A stretch of 37,757 nt of DNA. It comes from Rhizophagus sp. LPA8_4_AMF. Lineage: Eukaryota; Glomeromycota; Glomeromycetes; Glomerales; Glomeraceae. The position numbers and the translations under genes were made by a program. Under the pieces are notes generated by a model. That model saw nothing but the letters and a program-made list of their open reading frames with translations. It did not search any database and had not been told where the DNA came from. Positions 12,201 through 23,551 of this stretch are shown here, one piece after another. The stretch is taken from positions 1-37,757 of the forward strand of contig JADRCO010000326.1 of assembly GCA_021464525.1 (NCBI GenBank). Reading direction: 5' to 3'. How positions within the stretch are numbered: the first letter of the stretch is position 1; each line of letters starts with the position of its first letter.

Positions 12201-13610
12201 CTAAATGGTTGCCAAAGCCTTTTTTGAGAATTGCCGAGGGTGAAGCCGAACCTTTACTGCAAACGGGATATTTTAAACGAAATAGCATTTGTGCTGGAAA
12301 AGAAGATACGTTGGGTTTAGTTCTTCAAGGAAGGGCTCCATGGGTTATCAATTATAAAATAATTTCAAACCGGGAAACTATTGTTCATCAGCAGACCATA
12401 GGATTTCCATCGACAAGAATTCGACTTATGACTGAAAATCCTGGATTACATATTTATAATTTTTCTAGTATAGCGGATGATGTTTATACAGAACAAAATG
12501 AGATGTTGTTAATCCTTGAACAGACCGTTCTTTCGAATCCGAGTGCCCGATTTGTCAATAGGGATATTGTCTACCATTGCGTTGGCACCGCGTTCACAAG
12601 AGATGATTCGATAATGATAGAAATGGATGGCGTTCCTTCATTCTCTTTGGTGTTTGAGGTTATGCATGAAAGCAGTAATCACGTGGAAACATTGAGAATG
12701 GAATCGATCAATAATACACTTTATTATTTCCAACCAAAAGAGAAGTTTAGTTTGGTCGGACAATATACAATATCTATTGTCTATATTTCTGATTCTCAAG
12801 GATGTAGTAGAAGTTTAGAAGGTCCCGATAAAACACTCATTGTTCAGGTGACTGACGTTGCATCGATTGACCGCACATTTCATCAACAATTTCATTGTGT
12901 TGGTGATATTTTGGATTACTCCTTGCAAGGTAAAGTTGACTATTTTAATTTTCACCTATTTAATCTTGTATTTCTAAACTTGACCTTTTATTTTGTTGAA
13001 GGTATATTACCATTGAATATTACTTATGAATACAATGGAGAAGTAAAATTTGCAATATCAAGGACAAATACACTTGCGTTTGGCGCAGACAAACCTGGAA
13101 ATATGACTATAACTAACATTTGCCATCAACGCAATAAGTGCTGCGGGTTCGTTGCAAATCTTACAGAAATTATTTATGATCTTCCTTCTGCTTTTGTTTC
13201 CGAAGGCAAGGAAGTTATATCTGATATCAGAGAAGGCGATAAAACTGAAATTCTAATAGACTTTCTTGGTGAGCGGCACTATGATAAAGTAACGTACTAC
13301 GCATTTATCTAACTTGTATATATATATTATAGGTAACCCGCCTTTCCGATTTACGTACGTAAGGAAAGAATTATTGAAAGATGGCAATAAACGAAAGTCA
13401 GGCCGTATTCTTGAAACGCAAACGATACTTAATATTAATAAACACAAACATTCGATTTATACTTCACAAGAAGGTAAGATTATAACATGTTCTTTATAAT
13501 ATATTGAATCAACTAATTATTATGAATTACAATTTATAGGTGTCTTTCAAGTTACACATGTGGGAGATAGGTATTGCGAATATCCGAGAAGTTCAGATAT
13601 TTTACATTAA
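9237..13610 (+). CDS. POM152: Nuclear pore membrane glycoprotein POM152
   Basis: This transmembrane-ring nucleoporin anchors the pore in the nuclear envelope. Exons: 9237-9554, 9638-about 9698, about 9752-9898, 9979-10848, 10926-11259, 11342-11644, 11737-12929, 13002-13268, 13333-13473 and 13540-13610, giving about 1,234 residues against 1,337 in budding yeast. Residues 32-50, 56-75 and 83-102 are membrane segments. After them comes the family hallmark HTVRLLPYATAKLNP..ERFCL. The rest is a row of immunoglobulin-like repeats, each opening with an L.G.PRW or L.G.APW strand and closing with PG.Y and a DS..C motif, and the end reads VTHVGDRYCEYP. The intron near 9699-9751 is uncertain: the frame must shift there, and donors at 9699, 9709 or 9743 all restore it. 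Intron 12930-13001 is 72 nt without a stop, so it could be mistaken for coding. One donor (10849, GTTTGT) is weak. Identity is very sure. Confidence 0.93.
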
Positions 13611-13870
13611 AACAAACAAAAATAGAATTAAATTTTTCAAAAAAAAAAAAAAATACGGGACAATGTTATGTCCAATTCCAAAAAAAAAAAAATAAATGAA
13701 ATAAAATGAATAAAATATAAATCAATGTATTATTTAAATCATTTAGATAAAAAATAAAAATAAACACGCATAATATATAGAGTTAAATATTAATGCTATG
13801 GAATAAAATAACAAATTTAATTACATACATGCATTTAGAAAGAACTATACAATAAAATTATTTCAAAATC
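13611..13870. other. Convergent 3' region of POM152 and the Ca2+-ATPase
   Basis: This 260-bp spacer between two convergent genes contains two A-runs (about 13639-13653 and 13680-13691) bracketing a small GGACA..TGTCC hairpin, plus AATAAA-like words on both strands. It probably holds both polyadenylation regions. Confidence 0.5.
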
Positions 13871-16800
13871 TTATTTAACTGGTCGTCTTAATTTTTCAAA
13901 GAATTTCTTCTGTTTAATTTTTTTATTACCTTTTATAGCTGAGACGATCATTGTTTCGGTTCTTACATTCTCAAAAATAGATCCAAGGTGCATCTTCTGT
14001 TGACTAATAATTGGTTTATGATCTTCGTTCAAGACACTTTCGGGTATACAAGCATTTGGTATTAATCGGATAATAAAACCAACAGGTAAAGAAAGTAATC
14101 CAATTAATACAGTAACCAACCATTGATACCAATTTAATTTAACTGTACCAAATGCTACACCACCAAATTCAACAATAATGAATTGACCAATTATTACAAC
14201 TAATTGGACTATAATAAAAGTGTGATTATTGAAAAGATTTTTGAAAACATTATAGCTATCATCAATTCTAAGACAATTAATTTCGTTGAATACTTGTAAA
14301 AATACAAAAGTATTAAAAACCAATGTACGTAAAATTGCTAAATCTTCTTTAGAGTTTGAAAGATGGAATATAGAAGGTCCTAAGTGTAATAAAGACAAAT
14401 TGATAGCAATTTGGAAAATTGCTTGACCAATAATCATTTTCCACATCCTATAATTAATAAGTGAAGCATTCTTTGATGTAGGACGTCTATTAAGGAGTTC
14501 ATCAGTTGGTGGTTCGGTTGCCAAAGCCAAAGCTGCTAAAGTATCCATAATAAGATTAACCCAAAGTAATTGTACGGCAGTTAAAATGGATTCACTTTCG
14601 TCACTCAAAACCGCACTGGTAAATGATAATACGACAGCCGTAATGTTGACAGTAAGTTGGAATTGTAAGAACTTACGAACACTGTCATTGACAGCTCTAC
14701 CCCATTTCAAAGCTTTAACAATAGAATTGAAATTATCATCCATTAAAATAATTGAAGAAGCTTCCTTAGCTACTTCAGTTCCAGCTATACCCATACTAAA
14801 ACCAACATCAGCCAATTTTAATGCAGGTCCATCGTTAGTACCATCACCAGTAACTGCAACAACGTCACCATGTTTCTTCAACCACTTTACGATAATAGTT
14901 TTATCGGTTGGAGAAGAACGAGCAAGTACTTGTAATCTTGGCACAGTATCATCTAGTTGTTCAGGAGTTAATTTACGAAATTCTGGTCCCTCCATAGACA
15001 TACCACCTTTGGTAAGAATACCAGCGTCGCGAGCGATAGCTCTGGCTGTCACAACGTTATCACCTGTAATCATTCTTACAAAAACACCCGCTTTTCTAAA
15101 AGCTTCTACGGATTCTTTTACACTAGGTCGTAATGGATCTTGAATACCAACAAGGCCTAATAAAATTAATTCATTGAGTGGTGGATCATCACCTAACTTA
15201 TTAAAATCATCAGTTGTTATATCACGATAAGCCAAACAAATTGTACGTAAAGCTTCACTAGTAAAATCTACAATTTTCAATTTATACTGTTGTTTAATAT
15301 TATCATCCAAGTTTTGAACTTTGCCTTCGGCATCAACATAATGAGTGCAATATCCCAAGACAATTTCGGAAGCTCCCTTTACATGGACGCGATAATCACC
15401 AGTAGCAGGTGCTTTTCCGTGAGAAGGACCAGCCGAAGATAATTTGATAACAGTAGTCATAGTTTTCCTTTCAGATGCAAATGGATAAATTTTAACAGGT
15501 TTGATAGCAGATCTAATTTCTTTGTAATTTACTCCAAATGACTTGGCGAAATCGAGTAAGGCAGACTCGGTCTTGGAACCAACAAAATCTATCTTTCCAT
15601 TTTCATCTCTATCTTCAAAAGCAGTAGAATTTAAAACTATTCCTTGAATAAGAACATCGTAGGTCGAAGAAGCGACATTTTTCCTCCAATCATCAATTTG
15701 TCCTTCTTCATCGAATTTCTTGAAACCGACAAGCCCTTTAACCACGGTCATTCTGTTTTGGGTCAAGGTACCAGTTTTGTCTGAGCATACAGCAGTAGCG
15801 TTACCCATGGTTTCACTTTAAGACAATTTATATATTAATAATTAAGTTGTAACAAAATTCCAAGTTTAAATAAATACTTACCAAGCAGACAAAACTCTAA
15901 CTAAGTTATTATCCTTCAACATTTTAGTCGTTGCATAAGCAAGAGAAAGTGTAACAGCCATTGGTAACTAGAAAAAGATAATCATGTTAAGTTTTACAAA
16001 AAAAAAATTATTCGATCAAATTAAGTGATATTAATTACTTACACCTTCGGGTACAGCAACGACAACAATGGTAATGGCTTGAATAACTATTGAAATCATG
16101 TGTGATGCAATTTCTTCAGCATCAGGGAAATTATCAGAAAGCGCAGCAGTAACGAAATATTTAATAACAAGAGTACTAAAAAAAGCAAATAAGATCGTTT
16201 GAACATTTTAAAAGTAAATAAATAATAGATAGAACGAACTTTACTACATACATTAACATGATTAAAGCAACAGAAACACCCAATTTGGCGATTTGTTCGG
16301 CCAATACATCTAATTTTATTTGAAGAGGGGTTTCTTCGTTTTCATCATCACGAAGTGCCTAAAGAACAAATTAAGTATTAGTAACGAGAATCTCAATAAT
16401 AAATTAATCGAACTATTTATTTACCATCATAGTTTTACCAAAGAACGAGTTAGTTCCTAAATGGAGGAAATATTAATATTTTGACATACGCAATATGTTT
16501 ATAAAAAAAATTAAATCTAGAACATTTACCAACAGCAATAACGACACATCTACCGTTGCCATCGAGAACTTTGGAACCACTCAAAATAAATGGATCTAAT
16601 TTTTTTTCTAATTCCCCCTTTTTAATTGGGTCAGATTCACCCGTTGCGCTTGATTCATCACAAACAAGATTGTGTCCCCACAAAAATATACCGTCGACGG
16701 GTACAATATCACCAGGTTCGAGAAGCTATTAAAAAAAACGCGTTATCTCAAATTTTACTCATAAGCGAACCAATTGAACTAATATTCTCTTACCAGAATA

Positions 16801-17995
16801 TCGCCAACATTAACTTCTTGAACAGAGATTTGTTGTTCATTACCGGAACGGAAAAGCTTAACAAGACGATCTTCCTTCTTAGCGTTAAGTTTTCTGAATT
16901 GTTTTTCCTTCTGATAATCATTAATAGCATTCGTTAATACCACTGCAGCAACGGCGACAATGATGGCAGTACCTATTCATTGATAAATTTATGATTAATA
17001 TCGTTTCTTTATTGAAATGATGCATTTAATAATTAAATTACCATCAACCCATCCAACACGAGGTTCGCCTTCAGGATGGCGGGAAGAAAAATCTTCATGG
17101 ATACCAACAGCCAAAGACACGAGAGCAGCAATACTCAACAAAACTATTATAATGAAAAAATAGTGTCAAGATTATTCACGTGTTATATACATTTTTATAT
17201 AGTAGATACATTTAACAATAAGACAAAAACTAATATATCCTAAGTAATTAAGTCTCTATAAGACTTCATTTTTTCCAAGTTTTAATTTAGAACAGTAAAG
17301 ATCAGCCAGAATTTCATCTCTAGCATCAATAAAGCATTGGTAACTCAAACTAATCAATTTCAGGAAGAACTATCTCTAATCTTTAAAAAAGAGGCCCAGA
17401 TCTTTAATTCAACACCTTATGAACATTCTTTTTTACTTATTATTCCATGATCTTGTTAGGTCATATATGTGGCCGATACTTTTGTGGCTTAGATTGTGGC
17501 TTATACATGTGGCAAATTTTCGATCCAGTTCTATTACTAAATGGGATATCTAGAAACTATGTAAATGTGTTTTTAATTCATTGAACATACTTAAAATCTT
17601 ATCCTGATATGCTTCCCAAATCAATGATAACAAAGATCGTTGTTTAGTTTCCGGTAGTGTCTATAATAAAAACAATTCATGTCAATTAAGAGACATATAT
17701 CTCAATGATTAAATTTAAACAAACTTACATTTTTACCAAAAAATTCTCGTCTTGCTTGAAAAGGTTTGCTCTTCGGGTTATTAGTATCCAATCCTTCATC
17801 AGAGCTAATACCGACAGCAGGGTCGACTCTTAAACTTTTAACGATTTCTTCCGTGCCTCCATATTCCCTAAGCAAATCTGGACTTTTAGGGTCTATCAGT
17901 CTACCGAGTTCCTCGGGTGTAAATTTAAATGGCTTATTTTCACGAGACTCTTCTCCAAGAAGAGGCTCGTTTTCTTGATTTTCACGAGGAGTCAT
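13871..17995 (-). CDS. PMC1: P2B-type Ca2+-transporting ATPase, PMC1-like
   Basis: The pump uses ATP to drive Ca2+ out of the cytosol; fungal PMC1 does this at the vacuole. Ten exons read from the minus strand: 17995-17729, 17660-17591, 17143-17042, 16972-16794, 16725-16530, 16456-16425, 16358-16252, 16175-16043, 15967-15882 and 15815-13871. All join in frame to about 1,038 residues. Visible are the actuator motif DESSATGESDP, the helix-4 PEGLPMAVT with Ca2+-binding Glu, the phosphorylated Asp403 in CSDKTGTLT, KGASE (537-541), TGDN (641-644), and the hinge TGDGTNDGPAL (about 713-723). The helix-6 motif NLIMDT fits type 2B. The short basic tail has no obvious long calmodulin domain. An acidic dileucine (E8..L12 L13) near the start could direct vacuolar sorting. 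Exon 6 is only 32 nt; intron 2 is 447 nt while the others are 66-76 nt. The yeast name is by family resemblance. Confidence 0.93.
17144..17590 (-). other. Over-long second intron of the Ca2+-ATPase gene
   Basis: The intron is bounded by a GTATGT donor (top at 17590) and a TTATAATAG acceptor (bottom at 17144), and the reading frame joins across it within the first transmembrane helix. At 447 nt it is about six times longer than the other eight introns. It is more mixed in base composition than they are and contains four TGTGGC words within 17469-17513. An inserted repeat is a reasonable explanation, but no inverted ends or target duplication were seen. Confidence 0.55.
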
Positions 17996-18466
17996 TCCAA
18001 TTATTATTTAGAACTATAATTTACAGTGATAAAATGCACAATATTAATGTTACGCGTTTATTACAATGCATAATTTTAAAGCTAAAAAAAAAAAATAAAA
18101 TTAAAATACTATATAAAATATTACTATTACCACTTTTTTTTACTGTTCGATTTACGCTCAATTTCAAAAAAAAAACCAAAAAAATGTAATTTTTCAACAA
18201 AACCAAATGAAAAAAAGTAACATTACCGTTTCTCAACAAATATAAATAATAATAAATGAAAACTCCGATTATTTAAAAGAAAAACTAAGATCGGATAAAG
18301 AAAGAGTATTGAGGGCGGATTTGTACTACATAAGTACTACATAGGTTAATAAATTGCATTAACCCGCCAATCAAAATTTATGATATATGCAGGTTGAGGT
18401 ATATCTGACTGATACTAGATTTAATTTTACAAACATCAACTTTTACTTGTTCTCCACAAGAAAAAA
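17996..18466. promoter_or_regulatory. Divergent promoter between Ca2+-ATPase (-) and RPB5 (+)
   Basis: About 470 bp separate the two start codons, which point away from each other, so both promoters must lie here. The stretch holds long A and T runs and, near 18310-18340, a short repeated CTACATAAGTACTACATA segment. No TATA box or factor site can be assigned with confidence. Confidence 0.55.
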
Positions 18467-19659
18467 ATGGATAGAGATCAGAAAGACCCTAGTACATCTG
18501 AGTCGGAGATAGCCCGCTTATTCCGCGTGTACCGTACAGTACACGAAATGGTCAAAGATCGGGTATATTTTATTATAATTGTCCCGAAATTATTTTTTTA
18601 CCTCACATTCAATTCATAAATAATTTCTTTCTTTCTTTATAAGGGTTACGTTATTAATCATGATACACATACTGATATGAATCTATTCCGTGAACGTTGC
18701 ATGAAGGATGGTTTAATTGCGTATGTTTCTTTTTCATTAACTAATCTAAGAAATATTCTTTTTAGAAGATTCCGTATTGAAGGAAAATCTAACTTAATAT
18801 AAACAAATTAATCCATAAATCACGTTTTACTAATAAAGTAAAGAATCGATGATGTTCCAAGTCCAAAAGAATGATAACCCTAATGAACAATTACTTGTGA
18901 CATTTCCCGATGAAAAACCCGTTGGTGTAAAGTACCTTAAAATGTAAGTTTTTTTATTTTAAGAAAATCTCGGTAATGCATGTTATGTCACTTAAACGTG
19001 TTTGTTACGTAATACTGTAATAAAGTTTATGCCAACGGATGGTGGACTCAAAAGTTAACCGTGGCATCATTGTATTCCCTGGTACTCTAACTGCAGCAGC
19101 TAATAAGGTAATATACAGATTTTATACTTGATAATCTTAACAGTTGATTTCCCTTTTGCTTATCTGTTTTGTTTATTTATTATATAGGCGATACAAGTTA
19201 TAAACACAAGAGAAAATAGACACTATGAAGTAGACACTTTCTCGGAAGCAGATTTGATGATTAATATCACATCGCATCAACTTGTACCCAAACATTATGT
19301 TCTTTCCGATGAAGAAAAAAAGACTTTGCTTGCTAAATAGTAAATATGGAATTTAAAGTGTATATATGTGTGTTCATGTGACCGATTTTTTTTCTTTTGT
19401 TAGCTAACAATAATTTTACGTAATGTTTGATCATCAGTCGATTGAAGGAAACCCAACTTCCTCGCGTACAAGCAACAGATCCGATTGCAAAGTATTACGG
19501 TTTAAAAAGAGGACAAGTATGTTTTTTTAGATAAATATTGATTTTATATAATATTCTTGAATTTATAAGAATTCTGTTTATTGGTTATATTAGGTTTTTA
19601 AGATCATGAGACCCAGTGAAACTAGTGGACGATATGTTACTTATCGAATTTGCTTTTAA
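18467..19659 (+). CDS. RPB5: RNA polymerases I, II and III shared subunit RPABC1 (Rpb5)
   Basis: Rpb5 is part of all three nuclear RNA polymerases and contacts downstream DNA through its jaw domain. Seven exons, 18467-18562, 18644-18720, 18839-18943, 19026-19107, 19188-19339, 19438-19516 and 19594-19659, join in frame to 218 residues, close to the family's 210-215. The N-terminal jaw begins [20 protein letters not shown]. The middle has the [12 protein letters not shown] strand. The C-terminal assembly domain carries [32 protein letters not shown] and ends in [14 protein letters not shown], matching the ends of the yeast and human proteins. Introns are 77-118 nt with GTATAT, GTATGT, GTAAGT, GTAATA, GTAAAT and GTATGT donors. 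The start is the only in-frame ATG upstream of the conserved block. Confidence 0.96.
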
Positions 19660-20602
19660 AGGTTTGTTTCGCTTTGATGGCATAAAATTTTATTATTATT
19701 CCTCCCAAGAACAATGTATAATATAATTTAAGAGTTCAGTAATCGATTTAATGCGTGCAACATAAAATCGTAGCATCTTTTAAACATTCATACAAAGAAG
19801 GAAATGTTGCCCAAAGAAAAACGTTTCAGTCAAAAGGAGATCAAAAGAAAAGATGAAAAAAAATTATCATTTTAAGATGATTAATCAATTCCTTTTTTTT
19901 TGTACAAAGGATCAATATTATCATCTCATCTTTCTTAGAAAAAAAAATTATAGATGATCACTATTTTTAATAAATAAAAATTATTATTAATTTTTTTTTT
20001 TAATATATATATATATACGTTATTAAAAACTACAAAAACTAAAATGAAATAAAATAAAAAACCATGATGTGCTTATTTGAATTGTACTATATAACAAGAA
20101 ATTAAATAAAAATAAATAAGGAGGAAAAATAAATAAATAAATAAAAACAAAAAATACAAAATACAAAATAATTATGTTAAAAACAATTTAGGTTTAAAAA
20201 TAAAATGAGTAGCATTGGTTTCTTGAAAAAAGGTAACCAAAAAAAACCAAAATTGTGCCTAATATATATATATAAACAAATAAAAATCTATACAAAAAAA
20301 GGTATTAGTTAATTGAGCTCCTCTAAATTAAAAATGGAACAGTATGTCAGTTTTCGTTATAGTAATAAATAAATAATAAATAAATATGTAAAGAAGACTC
20401 AAAAAACTATTAGAGAAGGAAAAAAATAAAATAAAAATACAAAATAAAATAATATATAAATAAACAAAAGAAAAAAATTGTTGTTTCGTTTCTTACAAAC
20501 CATCGACTAATATAATAATGTTAAATTAATTATTATTATTAATTTTTTTTTTTTAAAACAATTAATTGACCTTTTATTCCTTTTATTATAATTGACTTTT
20601 TT
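19660..20602. other. Convergent 3' regions of RPB5 and the MIT-domain gene
   Basis: No gene was found in this 940-bp spacer. It is dominated by A-rich low-complexity sequence with many AAATAAA words on the + strand (for example 20100-20160 and 20360-20470), a (TA) run at 20003-20018 and T-rich tracts, consistent with polyadenylation signals for both genes. Confidence 0.5.
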
Positions 20603-22962
20603 TTACTCAACAATCCAATGACTTCCTTTTTTTAGATATTTGTCTGCTAATATTCCTAAATCTCTGACTACAAATCTACAAATAACATTACCAAGAAAAT
20701 CTGCAAATTTATATAGTCGGATGATAATTTGCTTATGATGATGTAAATGTGGTGCTTTTTTTAGTGAAGTATATTGTTTTATGTAATTTTCTAAACAAAT
20801 AAATAAATAAAATTAGAGATTAAGAACAAAATACTTTTTTTAAAAATAAAAATAAAGCTGAATCCATTTATTCTACTCACCCACAATTTTAGCATGTTGG
20901 AAAACTTTTAATAAAACGTCTACATAACCATTAGCTTCTTCAGTACGAATCATAGCATTTCCCATGCCCATTCGATCAAGACCACGCGATAATTTGGAAC
21001 CCCAACTCATCAATGAACTCGCGCTCTGACGAGCCTTACCATTAGTTGATTCAACATAACTTAATTTACGCGCTAAAGAATTTTGAAGCCCTTCTAAAAT
21101 AGGATCAATGCCCTCCAATGCCTAATGAAGAAAATTATCTTTAAAAAAAGTTTTTTCAAGATATGGAAAGTATTTAAAAAAAAATAACAAAATAACAAAC
21201 CTTTGATAATTTATCCAAATCACTGAATGAAATTTTTTCTAGTTTTTCCAAACAATTTGATACAACTTCACAGCTAGACATTTTAGTATCTATAGCGGTT
21301 AACTTGACATGCCCTTGTAGCCATAAATATTGAGGAATAAATAATTTTGGAGTTAAATAACCTCCTGTTGTCATTGTACGCTCTAATAATTTCATCAACC
21401 AAAAAGGTTTTAGATGAAGATCACTAGGTGGAGGTTCAGGTAACCCATTATTGGATGAAACATGAGGAAGGCCGATGATGTCTTCATCATAAAATGACGT
21501 ATTTGGAAAAGGATTTAACAAGCAAGATGTATAACTTGCATCATTACTTCTAGCAGATATTGATGACATCTCACTACGAAGTGATCCCGTTGGCGGGCCT
21601 AATCCTGGACTACCTAATGGAGGAGAAATAATACTAAAACTACTCATCCAGGGAGAAGATGGTTGTGGAGATAAATTTTGTTGTGAAGTATTAAAAAAAC
21701 GAACTGAACTCGTTTTTTTAGAGTGATTACCGGGATTTGAAGCTGCTCTTCTTGGGCTCATATTAGAATTATTATTTTGAGTAATTATAATATTAGGATT
21801 GGAAGGGGAACGAGCAGGTATGGCACGAGAATTATAACTTGGTTGAGCTAATGGAAGAGGAGCAGGACGACGACTGTGTGGTAAAGCTTTGCCAATCAAT
21901 TTTTCCACCGGACTTTGAGGCGGAGGTGATGAAGGTCGTGTAAATACATTAGGAGCAGATTTTACAGACGCTTTATCATCATCATCATCAGATGGTGAAA
22001 TTGGTGGTGCATTTTGTTTAGTTGTAGATACTGTAGATGGAGGTGGTACAATGGTTGGTGAAGTAGATCTTCTTCCCGTTAATACATTTGGAGTTGGAGA
22101 TGTAATAGGAGGAGTTTTAGGAGGAGCAATTTTTGGAGGGGGTGGAGGTACAAAAACACGGCTAGGAGAATTATTAACTCTCGTTGATGGTGTCAATTGT
22201 GATGTATTTACTGAAATTTTTTCTGTTTCTTGTTTTTCTTCTTCTCGTTCTTGTTGTGAGGAAGTATCCTGATTTTGATAAATCAAATTCTCTTCAATAT
22301 TTTCGGGATTAGCATCATAAGAATCAGAATTTTGCAAATAATCATTGATGGTGCTGGAATCTTCAGAACTAGAACTAGAATCTAAATCTGATGACCTAGG
22401 AGTAGATTCTCCGGAATCAACAATAGACTTCATGCCGTCCACAGAAATTTCATATACTGACACTGGAGCCGTTTTATCAGAAAAATAAGATTTTGTAGAA
22501 ATCCAAGATTTGGAAGTTGATGATGAACGTTGTGACAAATTTGACAACCTTTTAGGTTGAGGTGCCATGTAATCCATAGTATCATTACGTATACTCTCTT
22601 TTATATCACTACAATCTATATCATTTGCAAGGGTAGTTTCAAGGGTAAGACTTGTTTCATCATTACTTAAATTGTCTATTTTCTTATCTACAGATTTGTT
22701 CTCATTTTCTGATGTTTCATTATGTTCTGTTAGAGAATCATTCTTTTGTATGGATTTTCGTTCAATAGAATCTGTTCTATGAAGCGAATTAACTTTTACA
22801 TTTGAATCCTCAGAAACTTGTGTCAAAGTATCGTCATTATTCTCATTATTCTGCTCTGAAGAAGTTGAATTATCCGAAGAACTATCTTGTTCTGGGGCTA
22901 TGGTGGATAATAATCGTATCCGGTCAGCGTATGTGTCGTGCTAAATATAAAACTTTTTATCA

Positions 22963-23000
<38 letters not shown>

Positions 23001-23551
23001 GGTAAAATAAAAATAAACTAAGAAGAAATTTGCTTTTTTTTAAAAAAAAAAAAATGATTTTTTTAACTTGCTAAAAAATTATCCGATCACATAAAAAATT
23101 CGTTCCTTTCCCAATTAACTAATTTTAAACCCCCTCAAATAAATATTTAATAATATTATAAAGTTAAATAATGAATTCAAGAAAAAAAAAAAAAATTCAA
23201 TTGAGATAAATCTGTTTATAAAAAAGCTAATGCACTCACAATTAGTTGTAGCCTCCGACGATCGGCCTCGTTAGCAGCTTTATCTATAACTTGAGTTAAA
23301 AGTTCTACTGTTTGCTTATATGCATCTAGGGCAGCAACGACATTATTAGCAGCATCGAATTGAACAGCTGTTTGTGCTTTTTGAAGAGCTATTGTTAATA
23401 TAGATTTCGATTGTGTTCGAGGTGAAGGAGGGCCCCTCTGTCTTGAATTAGTAGGAGGAGTTAATTCATCTCTAACTCTATCATTAGTATTCATGTGGCC
23501 AATCGTAGACGGTGGTTGTGTGAGATGATGGGAAGTAGTATTCGTTGCCAT
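20603..23551 (-). CDS. MIT-domain protein with conserved C-terminal region
   Basis: Four exons on the minus strand, 23551-23240, 22940-21201, 21121-20881 and 20790-20603, join in frame to about 826 residues. Residues about 50-116 form an MIT (microtubule interacting and trafficking) three-helix bundle: IALQKAQTAVQFDA, then AYKQTVELL, then ADRRRLQLI joined to exon 2. MIT domains bind ESCRT-III tails on endosomes. Residues 117-560 are a disordered Ser/Asn/Glu-rich linker with a polyproline tract near 368-390 and several PxxP segments. The last 220 residues are globular and conserved-looking, opening PFWLMKLLERTM.TGGYLTP and closing RFVVRDLGILADKY, an arrangement known in uncharacterised fungal MIT proteins. 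No ATPase or protease domain is present, so this is neither Vps4 nor a calpain. It is probably an adaptor. Confidence 0.85.
22964..23000. repeat. (AAT)n microsatellite in the MIT gene's first intron
   Basis: About twelve perfect AAT units lie inside the 299-nt intron 22941-23239, close to its 3' (acceptor) end on the minus strand. This intron is longer than the other two in the gene (79 and 90 nt), partly because of the repeat and poly-A/T runs. Confidence 0.9.

Noticed and set aside
14586-15143. 185-codon + strand frame inside the Ca2+-ATPase
   Set aside because: It is a shadow of the strongly conserved ATPase on the opposite strand, where GC-richer coding sequence lowers the antisense stop density.
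18721-18838. An extra RPB5 exon starting after CTTTTTAG at about 18765
   Set aside because: It would run into TAA after eleven codons, while the acceptor at 18838 joins in frame to the KESMMFQ segment that matches yeast Rpb5.
22051-22272. Gly-rich + strand frame over the MIT gene
   Set aside because: It is the antisense of the polyproline linker; GGX repeats are expected from CCX codons on the other strand.
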